Shown here in pieces: positions 1 to 8,709 of a DNA stretch of 64,000 nt (the stretch's first letter is position 1; the number at the start of each line of letters is the position of its first letter). The stretch covers positions 3,990,945-4,054,944 of the forward strand of contig NZ_CM001165.1 in the NCBI RefSeq assembly GCF_000213055.1, written 5' to 3'. The translations under genes and the position numbers were made by a program. Origin of the DNA: Streptomyces sp. Tu6071 (GTDB taxonomy: Bacteria; Actinomycetota; Actinomycetes; Streptomycetales; Streptomycetaceae). The notes beneath the pieces are model-generated. The model did not search any database, was not told the DNA's origin, and saw only the letters and a program-made list of their open reading frames with translations.

Positions 1-454
1 AGGCGACGTTGTAGAAGGCCGCCGGGCCCTTCTCCGAGTCGAGGTGGCCGACGAGGACGGCGGCGCCGTTCTCGCCGGGGCGCGGCCCGTCGCTCCACCA
101 GCCCGCCCGCGCGGGGTCGGTGGGCACGGCGAGGTGCCCGTCCTGCTGGACGCGCAGCCCGGTGAGCCGTTCGTCGAGGTTGATGGAGGGGATGCGGACG
201 CGGACGGGCGCGGCGGGCCGGGCGGTGGCGGAGGCGGGGGCGCGCGTGGCCGGTGCCGCGTCCGTGGGGACGGGGACGGTGCCCGCCTCGCGCACGTGGA
301 CCTCGCGGGGCCGCGGCTCGACGAGGGCCGCGGCCCCGGCGCCTGCGGCGACGGCGGCACCGAGGCACAGTGCGGCTGCTCCCAGCCACCAGCGGGACGG
401 GCGCCCGCCCTCCGCGAGGGAGGGCGGGCGCCGCTCGGGGTGCGGACCGGTCAT
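1..454 (-). CDS. Class F sortase, 3' end outside the window
   Basis: This is the N-terminal 151 residues of a probable membrane-anchored cysteine transpeptidase that would process or anchor an exported protein. A hydrophobic segment at about residues 23-47 follows a basic start, then a Pro/Ala linker, then the sortase barrel beginning near VRVRIPSINL. The GHLDS motif supplies the expected catalytic His (residue 137). The catalytic Cys and Arg lie beyond the left edge and cannot be checked. The ATG overlaps the stop of the DUF4331 gene (ATGA), so the two are translationally coupled and the DUF4331 protein is the obvious candidate substrate. Family assignment is from pattern recognition of class E/F sortases; class F is the better fit because of the GHLDS context. 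Confidence 0.85.
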   Translation of the reverse strand, partial: MTGPHPERRPPSLAEGGRPSRWWLGAAALCLGAAVAAGAGAAALVEPRPREVHVREAGTVPVPTDAAPATRAPASATARPAAPVRVRIPSINLDERLTGLRVQQDGHLAVPTDPARAGWWSDGPRPGENGAAVLVGHLDSEKGPAAFYNVA

Positions 455-2154
455 GCCCGCTCGGCGCGCCTGCGGCGCAGGGCCAGGGCCCCGGCGCACG
501 CGAGGAGCGCGCCGCCGCCCGCGACGGTGACGGGCAGCACGGGGAAGCCGTCGCCGGCGGCCGTACCGCCGAGACCGGCGCCGACGCCGCCCTCGGGGTG
601 CAGCGAGTCGGCCTGGTTGACGGCCGCCGTGTTGGGGAGCGCGACGTACGGGAAGCTCGCGCCCGGCTGGCGGTAGGGGGTGTCCACTGCGTCGCCCGCC
701 GCGAGCGCCGGGACGATCTTCCCGGTCTGGGCGGCGCCTTCGAGGGCCTGGAGCTCGATGTCGACGACGTCGTCGTCGAGACGGCGGCCGTTGGGGAAGC
801 CCGCGAGGTCGTTGCCGAGGACGCCGAGGCGGTTGGGCTTCGCGGTGGGCGGCACCGCCATGTTCAGGCGCAGTTCCTCGGCGGGGACGAACGCCTTCTT
901 GTCGGCGTCGGCGTTGAGGAGCTGCGAGTTGAGGTCGGCCTTGATCGGGCCGCACGCCTTGCAGATGCCGGTGAGGAAGATCTCGACGAGGTCATTGCGC
1001 GGGGTCGCGGGCGCGGGGACGCCGTAGATCTTCTGGATGAGCTTCGGGACGATCGGGTCCTTCACCTTGTCGACGACCGGGGTGACGGTGTGGTCGAGGT
1101 CGGGGGTGAGGGCGTTGAAGGCGTCCTTGTACTTGAGCGGGACGACGACCTCGTTGACGAGCGGGTTGCCGAGGCGCGAGACCTGGCGCCAGCCGGTGTC
1201 GTGGTGGCCCATGCCGTCCTCGCGGCGCTTGCCGTCGTCGGCGGGCACCTCCTTGGCGCGCGGGGCGGGTGTGCCCTCGCTGCCCTTGCCCTGCGCGCCC
1301 GCGACGGCCGTGCCCTGCCGGTCGGTCGTCGACCACACGCCGATCACGGGGTTGCGGCTGTGGTCGCCGTTGAGGGCCACGGACTTCTTCGGCACCTGGA
1401 GGGCGATGGTGTTGACGTTGTACCCGGCGAGCGTGTTGTGACCGGTCTCCTTGAGGTTGCCCCCGTAGAGCAGGTCGAAGATCCGCAGGTCGAGGAAGAA
1501 CGGGTCGGACGCCTGCCCGGCGTAGGTCTGGCCGCCGTCGGGGAGCCCGACGATCGCCTGCTCGCGCAGCGCGGCGTAGTCGGGCATCGACGCCTTGCCG
1601 ACGTTGGAGGGCGCGGCGGGGGCGTCCTCGACGAGCGTCGTCGTGTTGCCGTGCGCGTCCGTCGAGGTCAGCGTGTACGTCTGACGGAAGTTGAGCGTCT
1701 TGTCGTGCACGGAGTTCACGACGCCGGTGTTGTACAGGAACTGGTTGGCCGCGTCCCGTACGTGGTCGGTGAACTTCCACGTGTACGTGGTGTCGGGCTT
1801 GCCGTCGCCGTCCGCGTCGATCTTGATGTTGTAGCGCGCGTCGTTGGCGAAGGGGTAGAAGTTCGGGCCCCCGTTCGGTTCCTCGAAGGGAATCCAGTTC
1901 GCCACCAGGGTGACGGTGTCCGGCTTGTCGGGGCTGGTGAAGGCGTACACGTCGGTGTTGTCGGCCTTCGGGTCGCCCGAGGTGAGCGGGGCCTCGCGGT
2001 GGCTGGACGCCGCACTGTTCGTGGGCGCGAGACCGGTGACCGCCGCGGCGGTCACGAGCGAGAGCGTGCCCGCGCAGGCGAGGACGCGCTCGGCGCGCTT
2101 GGAGAGCGTACGGGCCCGACGGGGACGCGTCGTGGGAGAGGACTGCATGGCCAT
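451..2154 (-). CDS. DUF4331 domain secreted protein with C-terminal anchor-like tail
   Basis: A 567-residue exported protein of unknown function. It has a basic N-terminus with a hydrophobic signal (about residues 20-45) and then the family hallmark SSHREAPL, followed by acidic DADGDGKPD-type segments. The C-terminus resembles a cell-wall sorting signal: LPVTV, then a hydrophobic stretch GGGALLACAGALAL, then RRRR. A canonical motif would be LPxTG; Gly is replaced here by Val-Ala. I chose the first Met of MAM because CCGGAACGG lies just upstream. The gene is co-transcribed with the sortase immediately downstream. Its upstream region has an AT-richer patch (about 2300-2325) that may hold the promoter. 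Confidence 0.88.
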   Translation of the reverse strand: MAMQSSPTTRPRRARTLSKRAERVLACAGTLSLVTAAAVTGLAPTNSAASSHREAPLTSGDPKADNTDVYAFTSPDKPDTVTLVANWIPFEEPNGGPNFYPFANDARYNIKIDADGDGKPDTTYTWKFTDHVRDAANQFLYNTGVVNSVHDKTLNFRQTYTLTSTDAHGNTTTLVEDAPAAPSNVGKASMPDYAALREQAIVGLPDGGQTYAGQASDPFFLDLRIFDLLYGGNLKETGHNTLAGYNVNTIALQVPKKSVALNGDHSRNPVIGVWSTTDRQGTAVAGAQGKGSEGTPAPRAKEVPADDGKRREDGMGHHDTGWRQVSRLGNPLVNEVVVPLKYKDAFNALTPDLDHTVTPVVDKVKDPIVPKLIQKIYGVPAPATPRNDLVEIFLTGICKACGPIKADLNSQLLNADADKKAFVPAEELRLNMAVPPTAKPNRLGVLGNDLAGFPNGRRLDDDVVDIELQALEGAAQTGKIVPALAAGDAVDTPYRQPGASFPYVALPNTAAVNQADSLHPEGGVGAGLGGTAAGDGFPVLPVTVAGGGALLACAGALALRRRRAERA

Positions 2155-2849
2155 CCGTTCCGGGTGGAGCCGCGAGCCGTCCGAGGGGTGAGGGCGAGCG
2201 GACAGAGGTGAACTGTGGTGGCTCGGGCACACCGGACCCGCGCGCAGTCCGTACGACGAACGACTGATGACGGACGACGGGCGACGGGCGGTATAGGGCG
2301 AAACAGATAATCCGGTTATGTGACGCAAAGCCACCCATAGAGCACCACGGGTGCACGGCCGCCGCAACGACGTGGGGCCGAACGGGAGGAGCGCAACCCG
2401 AGCGGCCCTACGGCCGGGAGAGGTGGGGCGGGGGCGTGCGGGGCGGCCGGTGGCGGGGTGGGGCCGGTGGCGCGGGGCGGGGACTGCCGCGGGGTGGGGT
2501 CCGGTCGCGCGGGGCGGGGTCGGTCGCCGGGGAGGTCGGTCCCGGGTGCGGACGATTCGCGGTGCGGACGGTCGCGAGGGCGGAGCGCGGGGGCCGCGCG
2601 CGGAGCGGCCACTGGGCTGTCGCGTGGCAAGTGCTGGTCCGGGTGGGTGGCGGCCCCGGTGGGCCGGGCCGGGCAGGGCCGTCGCGGGTACGGATGTGGC
2701 TCCGTCCGTGACGACGGCCCGGCGGATCGCGTACCGCCGCCCTCGCCCGCCCCGGGACCCCGGCCGCCGATCCGTCCGCGCCAGTGGTGCTGTCCCGGGC
2801 GGTCCCCTACGTCTCAGCCCCAGCCCGTCGATCGCCGGAGCCGCACAGC
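2155..2849. other. Gene-free spacer, G-rich
   Basis: This 695-bp spacer separates the leftward DUF4331 gene from the rightward Ni/Co transporter. It must hold both promoters. The right half is dominated by imperfect GGGGCGGGG/GGTGGCG runs (about 2420-2540). I see no convincing RNA gene or protein gene in it. Confidence 0.5.
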
Positions 2850-4688
2850 ATGTCCCCGCCCCTCAGCCCCGCCGCCCCGCCCCGCCCCTCCTCCCGCGCC
2901 CGCCTCTCCACCCGCGCCGCCCGCACCTCCCGTTTCCGCCGCGCCCGTCGCGTGTTCGCCGTCGTCGCGGGGCTCGGGCTGTGGTGCGGGGCGGCCCCGG
3001 CCGCCGAGGCGCACCCCCTCGGCAACTTCTCGGTCAACGAGTACACGGGCCTCACCCTGCGCCCCGACCGCGTGGACGCCCTCCGCGTCACCGACACCGC
3101 CGAGATCCCCACCCTCCAGGCGGCGCCCTCCCTCGACACGGACGGCGACGGCACGGCGGACGCCGGGGAACGGGCGGCCTGGGCCGCGAACCGCTGCGCC
3201 GACGCCGCGCGCACCCTGGACGTGTCGGCGCCGGACCGGCTCTCCTGGCGCGTGACCTCGGCGCGCTTCGCCTACGCGGCGGGCCAGGGCGGGCTGCGCA
3301 CCGGCCGTCTCGAATGCCGCATGAACGCCCCGCTGACCATCGGCACCGAGCCGGTGCGCCTGAACGTGCGCACGGGCGACGACGCGAAACGCGTGGGCTG
3401 GCACGAGATCACCGCGAAGGGCGAGGGCGTGCGGCTGCGCGACTCCACCGCGCCCCGCACCTCCCCCAGCAAGGAACTGCGCGACTACCCACGGGACTTG
3501 CTCTCCACCCCCCGGGGCGACACGAGCGCGCGGCTCACCGCCGTCGCGGGGGCGGCGACGGACGGCGCGAGCGGCGCGCAGGCCCCCGCCCCCTCCCTGG
3601 GCAACGGCCCCGCCGCGCAGGTCGAGGCCCTGTCCCAGCGCCTCCTCGCCCTCACCGGCACCCAGGACCTGACGCTCACGGTCGGACTCCTCGCCGTCCT
3701 CCTCTCGCTGCTCCTCGGCGCCGGGCACGCGCTCCTGCCCGGCCACGGCAAGACGGTCATGGCCGCCTACCTGGCGGGCCGACGCGGCAGCGCGCGGGAC
3801 GCCGTGGTGGTCGGCGCGACCGTGACGCTCACCCACACCCTGGGGGTGGTGGTCCTCGGACTGGCCCTCACGAGTTTCTCGTGGCTGGCGGGGGACACGG
3901 TCCTCGCCTGGCTCGGGGTGGTGAGCGGCGCGCTGGTGGCGCTGGTCGGCGCGATGCTCGTGGTCGAGGCGGTACGTCGTGCCCGCGCCGCACGGGCGCA
4001 CGCGGTCGCGCACGTACGGGCCGGGCTCCCCGCCCAGCCGCACGAGGCGGCGAGCACCCCCGAGGCGCTGGTCCCGTCCGGCCCCCCGTACGAGCCGACG
4101 CGAACCCCGGCCACCCGCGGTACCGACAGCCCCGACCACGGCCACGCGCACCCGCACGGACATGACCACCCTCACCCTCACGCCCACGATCACCCGCACG
4201 CGCATGGCCACGCACACGACCACGTGCACCCGCACTCCCACGACCACGGCAGCCCCCACACCCCCGAAAAACCGCACCGGCACGGTCTGTTCGGCCACCA
4301 CGACCACACCCACGGCCCGCACAGCCACACGCACGACCTCCCCGCCGCGGGCCAGCCGTTCGGCTTGCGCGGGCTGATCGGCCTGGGGGTCGCCGGTGGC
4401 CTCGTGCCGAGCCCGTCCGCGCTCGTCGTGCTGCTCGGCGCCATCGGCCTGGGCCGCACGCTCTTCGGCGCGAGCCTCGTCCTCGTCTACGGGCTGGGCA
4501 TGGCGGCGACGCTCACCGCGGTGGGCCTGCTCCTCGTCCGCCTCGGCGAGCGCGCGCAGCGGATCGCCGAACGCCCCGCCTTCGCCCTCCTGCGCCGCCT
4601 CGCCCCGTACACCGCCCTGCTCACCGCGACCCTCGTCCTCGTCGTGGGCCTCGGCCTGATCATCCGCAGCCTCCCCCCGGTGCTCTGA
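2850..4688 (+). CDS. NicO-family nickel/cobalt efflux transporter
   Basis: A 612-residue membrane protein probably exporting Ni(II)/Co(II). It has a long basic leader and signal peptide ending near residue 54, then an extracytoplasmic domain starting HPLGNFSVNEYTG. The transport region follows at about residue 275 onward, with the NicO signature GHALLPGHGKT at about 291-301 and several membrane segments. A strongly His/Asp-rich loop covers about residues 427-500 and is presumably the metal-sensing or metal-buffering loop, as in RcnA. The remaining membrane segments occupy 505-612. The ATG at 2850 is preceded by CGGAG; an upstream in-frame ATG at 2784 lacks a ribosome site. No metal regulator is adjacent. 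Confidence 0.88.
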   Translation: MSPPLSPAAPPRPSSRARLSTRAARTSRFRRARRVFAVVAGLGLWCGAAPAAEAHPLGNFSVNEYTGLTLRPDRVDALRVTDTAEIPTLQAAPSLDTDGDGTADAGERAAWAANRCADAARTLDVSAPDRLSWRVTSARFAYAAGQGGLRTGRLECRMNAPLTIGTEPVRLNVRTGDDAKRVGWHEITAKGEGVRLRDSTAPRTSPSKELRDYPRDLLSTPRGDTSARLTAVAGAATDGASGAQAPAPSLGNGPAAQVEALSQRLLALTGTQDLTLTVGLLAVLLSLLLGAGHALLPGHGKTVMAAYLAGRRGSARDAVVVGATVTLTHTLGVVVLGLALTSFSWLAGDTVLAWLGVVSGALVALVGAMLVVEAVRRARAARAHAVAHVRAGLPAQPHEAASTPEALVPSGPPYEPTRTPATRGTDSPDHGHAHPHGHDHPHPHAHDHPHAHGHAHDHVHPHSHDHGSPHTPEKPHRHGLFGHHDHTHGPHSHTHDLPAAGQPFGLRGLIGLGVAGGLVPSPSALVVLLGAIGLGRTLFGASLVLVYGLGMAATLTAVGLLLVRLGERAQRIAERPAFALLRRLAPYTALLTATLVLVVGLGLIIRSLPPVL

Positions 4689-5046
4689 CCCCCGCAGGGG
4701 ATGCGGTCGCGGCTCGGTCGCCCGGTGGCGAGGACGGTGAGGGGCCGGGGCGCCCCCGAGCCGACAGGGCACTGGCGCTGAGGCGCCCGAAAACCGGTGG
4801 AGCGGTGCCGCTTCTCGCAAGTGCCTTGCCGCCGGGACGGGTTGTCCGGCCGCCGACCGATCGCTGAGGGCCGCGACCTCGCGCGGGGCGAGGCCGAGCG
4901 ACTGATCACGAAGGGCGCACTTGTCTCGGCGACCCGGCTGAGCGGCAACCGGTCGTCCAGGGCGGCTTGGGGGCCTCGGGGCCTGCCCGGCAACGTCCAC
5001 GGGGCACCGCGGAGAGATCCGCCCGGCCCGGGGTCCAGCGGGCAAC
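4689..5046. other. Gene-free spacer between transporter and tRNA-Ser
   Basis: About 360 bp between convergent transcription units (transporter rightward, tRNA leftward). Apart from the terminator hairpin at its right end I see no repeat, RNA or coding signal. Confidence 0.4.
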
Positions 5047-5048
5047 GC

Positions 5049-5088
5049 AAAACCGCCCCCGACCTGATTGCCCAGGTCGGGGGCGGTT
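5049..5088 (-). terminator. Intrinsic terminator of tRNA-Ser
   Basis: A perfect 16-bp stem (5051-5066 with 5073-5088) closes a 6-nt loop, and on the minus strand it is followed by TTTTGCG. It lies 9 nt beyond the tRNA 3' end and should end the tRNA transcript; it may also act on rightward readthrough from the transporter. Confidence 0.85.
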
Positions 5089-5096
5089 CTCGCTGG

Positions 5097-5184
5097 CGGT
5101 AGCGGTGGGATTTGAACCCACGGTGACGGGTTACGCCACACTCGCTTTCGAGGCGAGCTCCTTCGGCCGCTCGGACACGCTACC
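5097..5184 (-). tRNA. tRNA-Ser (anticodon CGA)
   Basis: An 88-nt class II tRNA. The acceptor stem GGTAGCG pairs with CGCTACC, with discriminator G. The anticodon arm CTCGC-CTCGAAA-GCGAG gives anticodon CGA, reading UCG. There is a long variable arm and a canonical T-arm (GGGTTCAAATCCC). No CCA is encoded. It sits just downstream of tadA. Confidence 0.96.
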
Positions 5185-5191
5185 GAGAAAG

Positions 5192-5221
5192 ACTCTAGCC
5201 CATGAAAGGCCGTGGTTTGAA
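5192..5221 (-). promoter_or_regulatory. Probable housekeeping promoter of tRNA-Ser
   Basis: On the minus strand TTCAAA and TAGAGT are separated by 18 nt, with TAGAGT ending 7 nt before the mature tRNA 5' end. Spacing and the short leader fit a vegetative sigma promoter. Confidence 0.5.
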
Positions 5222-5249
5222 ATCGGTTGTGCGCCCGCCGGGGAACGGC

Positions 5250-5720
5250 TCAGCGGGTAGCGGTGAAGAAGGCGTCCAGGAGGGCCGTGGACTCGGGGGC
5301 GAGGACGCCCTCGACGACCTCGGCGCGGTGGTTGAGGCGGCGGTCGCGGAGCAGGTCCCACTGCGAGCCCGCCGCGCCCGCCTTCGGATCGCGCGCCCCG
5401 TACACGACCCGTTCGACGCGCGACTGCGTGAGCGCGCCCGCGCACATCGGGCAGGGTTCCAGCGTCACGACGAGCGTGCAGCCGGTCAGCCGCCACTCGC
5501 CGCGCACGGCGGCGGCTCGGCGCAGCGCGAGGACCTCGGCGTGCGCGGTGGGGTCGTGCGTCGCCTCGCGCTCGTTGCGGGCCCGCGCCAGCTCCGTACC
5601 GGACGCGTCGAGCACGACGGCCCCCACCGGGATCTCCCCCGCGTGGGCCGCCTCGGCGGCCTCGGCGAGCGCCGTGCGCATCGCGGGCCGCCAGGGGTCT
5701 CGTACGGGATCGGGGTGCAC
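5250..5720 (-). CDS. tadA: tRNA-specific adenosine deaminase TadA
   Basis: A 156-residue cytosolic zinc enzyme converting A34 to inosine in tRNA-Arg(ACG). The deaminase signatures are intact: HAE (zinc His and catalytic Glu, about residues 58-60) and PCPMC (two zinc Cys, about 88-92). I chose the GTG at 5720 because GAGGT lies 7 nt upstream; an in-frame ATG at 5741 has no ribosome site. The upstream neighbour is the tRNA adenosine deaminase-associated protein, 98 nt away, a conserved pairing in streptomycetes. Confidence 0.93.
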   Translation of the reverse strand: MHPDPVRDPWRPAMRTALAEAAEAAHAGEIPVGAVVLDASGTELARARNEREATHDPTAHAEVLALRRAAAVRGEWRLTGCTLVVTLEPCPMCAGALTQSRVERVVYGARDPKAGAAGSQWDLLRDRRLNHRAEVVEGVLAPESTALLDAFFTATR

Positions 5721-5818
5721 GGCACGTACCTCGGGCTGCATGGCACGTACCGTAGCGCCGCCGTACGAGGGGACCCGTACGGCGGCGCCGGGGCGGTGCG
5801 GTGGTGGTGCCGAGGGGG

Positions 5819-6385
5819 TCAGCGCACGGCGTCCGCCAGTTCGCCGATGCCGAGGGCCTCGCCGATCGCGGCGAGCGGGTCGGACTCGTCGACCGTGAGC
5901 AGGTCGGCGGGGGCCATGCCCAGGTCGGCGAGGATCTCCGCGTCGCCCACGGGGCCCGGGGGTACGGAGTCGGCGGACGCGGAGCCGTAGTCCTCGCGGT
6001 CCGCGTCCTCCTCCTGGTCGGGGTCGCCCTCCTCGGTGCCGTCGAGGTCCAGGGCGTCCAGATCGGTCGAGGGGTCGACGTCGGTCGGTTCGCGGCCGAG
6101 CAGTTCGTCGGTGAGGAGGATCTCCCCGTACGAACTGCGGGCAGCCGCCTGTGCGGCGGAGACGTAGACGCGGGGATCGTCCTCCCCGTCGACCCGGACG
6201 AGGCCGAACCAGGCCCCCTCCTCCTGCTCCACGTAGACGAGCACGGTGTCGTCCTCGGCACCGGTCCTCTCCGCGTACTCCCTGGCCAGATCGGTCAGGT
6301 CGGACAGGGTCTCCACATCGTCCAGCTCCGTGTCGCTCGCTTCCCACCCGTCTTCGGTGCGCGCGAGCAGTGCGGTGAAGTACAC
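5819..6385 (-). CDS. tRNA adenosine deaminase-associated protein
   Basis: A 188-residue acidic protein that in actinobacteria is encoded next to tadA; its biochemical role is not established. The N-terminal half (VYFTALLARTEDGW to about residue 100) is compact and predicted to be globular. A very acidic Asp/Glu-rich linker follows (about 105-140), then a short conserved C-terminal helix region ending GELADAVR. The GTG start is supported by GGGAG 7 nt upstream. It probably shares a transcript with tadA. Confidence 0.8.
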   Translation of the reverse strand: MYFTALLARTEDGWEASDTELDDVETLSDLTDLAREYAERTGAEDDTVLVYVEQEEGAWFGLVRVDGEDDPRVYVSAAQAAARSSYGEILLTDELLGREPTDVDPSTDLDALDLDGTEEGDPDQEEDADREDYGSASADSVPPGPVGDAEILADLGMAPADLLTVDESDPLAAIGEALGIGELADAVR

Positions 6386-7139
6386 CGTGACTCTCCCACT
6401 GGTTCTGAGGGTGCCGGTCGCCCGGCTGAGGCCGGGGGCGGAGGGCGGTGCGAAGTCCCCGTCCCCTTCAGCGGAATCGTGGCAGAAGCGCGGTCGCCGG
6501 GTGAAGTGTTCCCGCCTCTGTGTCCGCACCCCGCTTCGACTCCGCCACCGAGTCTGCGCCGCCCGCCCACCCGAGGAACAGGGGCCGCGCCGAAACGGGG
6601 TCGGCATATGGGTGGTCCGGGGGAGGGGGTGAGGGGTGGAGGGGGGTGAGGGGGCTCGTCACAGGGGGAGGGGCTGGGGGCGGAGGGGATGAGGGGGCGT
6701 GCCTGAGGAGCGGCGGGGGTGGGGTGGCGGTCGGGATCGCGCGGGGGCGGTGGCGGGTTCGCGCGGGGCGGCGTCGGGTTTGCGTGGGGTGGGGCCAGGT
6801 CTGCGTGGGGCGGGGCCGGTCTGCGCGGTGCCGGGTTTGCGCGGGGGCGGTGCCAGGTCTGCGTGGGGCGGGGCCGGTCTGCGCGGTGCCGGGTTTGCGC
6901 GGGGGCGGTGCCAGGTCTGCGTGGGGCGGCGAGGGTGCTGCGGGAGGGGGTGACGCCTGTGGGCCGGTGGGCGCGGCCGGGATCGGGCGGGGCTCGGGTC
7001 CCGCTGGCGGGCTGCGGGCCTGCGGGCCTGCGGGCTGACGGGCTTGCGGGCCAGCGGGTGCGGGCGTCGATGTGGTGCGGGGTGGGGTCTGGGCGCGGGC
7101 GCCCGTGGCGGGTGCGCGTACGGGTCCGCCGCGGCCCTC
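6386..7139. other. Repeat-bearing spacer
   Basis: A 754-bp spacer with strongly G-biased plus strand. It contains a 58-bp tandem repeat (listed separately) and a run of GCGGGCCT/GCGGGCT units near 7010-7050. Open frames here are low-complexity products of the base bias, with no ribosome site or recognisable domain. Confidence 0.5.
6795..6936. repeat. 58-bp tandem repeat, about 2.4 copies
   Basis: The unit starts CCAGGTCTGCGTGGGGCGGG and recurs at 6795, 6853 and 6911, an exact 58-bp period. Copies are nearly identical. A diverged partial copy (GGGTTTGCGTGGGGTGGGG) precedes the first. The near-identity implies recent slippage or recombination. Confidence 0.9.
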
Positions 7140-7409
7140 TCACCACCGGAAGCTGCGCATCCGCAATTGCTGGCGCCGCATCCGTGCCGCGCGGGCCCGG
7201 CGCGGCTGAACCCGTTCGCGCAGTTCCCGGGCCTCCTTCAGGTCGCGCAGGAACTCCGCGCGACGGCGGCGCCGCTCCCGGTCCGGCGGGGGTACGGGGG
7301 CCTCCTCGGCGCGCGGCTCCGGGAGCCCGGCCTCGCCGCCCAGGGTGTCCCGCTCGCGGCGCGGCTCCTCTCCGTCACGTACCGCTGCCTCCGTCATGCC
7401 GTCCGTCAC
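7140..7409 (-). CDS. Small Arg-rich conserved protein
   Basis: An 89-residue (or 85-residue) basic protein with no domain I can name. Its C-terminal half is dominated by Arg/Glu helices (RRRRRAEFLRDLKEARELRERV) ending in MRSFRW. It is divergent from upp with 109 nt between. GGAGG lies 3 nt before the GTG at 7409 and 15 nt before an in-frame ATG at 7397, so neither start is ideal. The charged helical composition could suit nucleic-acid or ribosome binding, but that is inference. Confidence 0.6.
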   Translation of the reverse strand: MTDGMTEAAVRDGEEPRRERDTLGGEAGLPEPRAEEAPVPPPDRERRRRRAEFLRDLKEARELRERVQPRRARAARMRRQQLRMRSFRW

Positions 7410-7518
7410 CGTCCTCCGCCGCGGTGGGCACCCCGCGCCCTTGTGTCCCTTCGGTTCCCCGGGCAGGGGGCTTTGATGCCGGTCGGGTGCCCCGGGGGCG
7501 TCCGGTTACTGTGGTGAG

Positions 7519-8154
7519 ATGCGGATTCACGTCGTCGACCACCCCCTGGTGGCGCACAAGCTCACCACGCTGCGCGACAAGCGCACCGATTCGGCCACCT
7601 TCCGGCGCCTCGCCGACGAACTGGTCACCCTGCTCGCCTACGAGGCCACGCGGGACGTGCGCACGGACCAGGTCGACCTGGACACCCCCGTGGCCCGGAC
7701 CACCGGCGTGAAGCTCTCGTACCCGCGCCCGATGGTCGTCCCGATCCTGCGCGCGGGGCTCGGCATGCTCGACGGCATGGTCCGCCTGCTGCCCACCGCC
7801 GAGGTCGGCTTCCTCGGCATGGTCCGCAACGAGGAGACCCTCCAGGCGTCGACGTACGCGACCCGCATGCCCGAGGACCTCTCGGGCCGCCAGGTCTACG
7901 TACTCGACCCGATGCTCGCCACCGGCGGCACCCTCGTCGCCGCGATCAAGGAACTCATCGCGCGCGGCGCCGACGACGTGACGGCCGTCGTCCTCCTCGC
8001 CGCCCCCGAGGGCGTCGAGATCATGGAACGCGAACTCGCGGGCACGCCCGTCACCGTCGTCACCGCCTCGGTCGACCAGCACCTCAACGAGAACGGCTAC
8101 ATCGTCCCCGGCCTCGGCGACGCGGGCGACCGCATGTACGGCGCTGCGGAGTAG
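7519..8154 (+). CDS. upp: Uracil phosphoribosyltransferase
   Basis: A 211-residue cytosolic salvage enzyme making UMP from uracil and PRPP. The PRPP-binding signature [11 protein letters not shown] lies at about residues 127-137, and the uracil-binding C-terminal motif [13 protein letters not shown] at about 193-205. Length equals the family norm. The strongly conserved start [16 protein letters not shown] fixes the initiation codon. Confidence 0.97.
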   Translation: MRIHVVDHPLVAHKLTTLRDKRTDSATFRRLADELVTLLAYEATRDVRTDQVDLDTPVARTTGVKLSYPRPMVVPILRAGLGMLDGMVRLLPTAEVGFLGMVRNEETLQASTYATRMPEDLSGRQVYVLDPMLATGGTLVAAIKELIARGADDVTAVVLLAAPEGVEIMERELAGTPVTVVTASVDQHLNENGYIVPGLGDAGDRMYGAAE

Positions 8155-8709
8155 ATAGGCAACACCCGTCGGTCCGGGCTCCGTCTCCGAGCCCTTCCGG
8201 CGGCTCAGGGTGAGCGGGGTCCGGGCCTGGGTCCCTTTGGGGCCGCGCCCGGACGGGCACTCGGTCGGGCCCGGGAGCGCGGCGTTCTCAGTCGGCTGGA
8301 CCGGAGGTTGCGACGCTTTCAGCGGTCAGGCCCGGGGGCCGGGCTCGGAGGCCGTGGGGCCCTCGGGTGGCCCGGCGTGGAGAGCGCGACGCTCTCAGCG
8401 GTCCTGCCCGGAGGCCGAGGGCGGCCCTCAGGTCGCCCGGCCCTTCGGCCATGACGGCCGTGACGGCTCTCAGGTCGCCCGGCCCTTCGGCCACGGCGGC
8501 CGTGACGGCCCTCAGGTCGCCCGGCCCTTCAGCCATGACGGCCCTCAGTCGGCCCGGTCCTGACGTCGTGGCGGCCCCCCAGCGGTCCGGCCCTGAGGTT
8601 GTGGTTCCTCAGCGGCCCGGTCCGGTCGACCCGAAAGGCCGCCCGGCCGGGGCCAGGGGGCGCCGAGGTCCCGAGGGGCCGGTCGGCCCGCCCCGGTAAA
8701 CCCCGCCCG
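8155..8709. other. Repeat-bearing spacer after upp
   Basis: A 555-bp spacer between convergent upp and the LytR_C gene. It contains a 42-bp tandem repeat and many CGGCCC/GGGCCG elements able to form hairpins, which may serve as terminators. No gene is recognisable. Confidence 0.5.
8427..8545. repeat. 42-bp tandem repeat, about 3 copies
   Basis: The unit begins CTCAGGTCGCCCGGCCCTTC and recurs at 8427, 8469 and 8511, an exact 42-bp period. The third copy is truncated. Each unit contains the inverted repeat GGCC(AT/AC)...GGCC, so stacked hairpins are possible. Confidence 0.88.

Noticed and set aside
2351..4165. A 604-codon plus-strand open frame overlapping the Ni/Co transporter
   Set aside because: It is a GC-bias shadow frame rich in Arg/Pro/Gly with no domain; the transporter frame has clear membrane segments and a ribosome site.
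4797..5102. A 101-codon plus-strand frame before tRNA-Ser as an integrase remnant
   Set aside because: No integrase motif is present, and the frame runs into the terminator hairpin; no direct repeat of the tRNA 3' end was found nearby.
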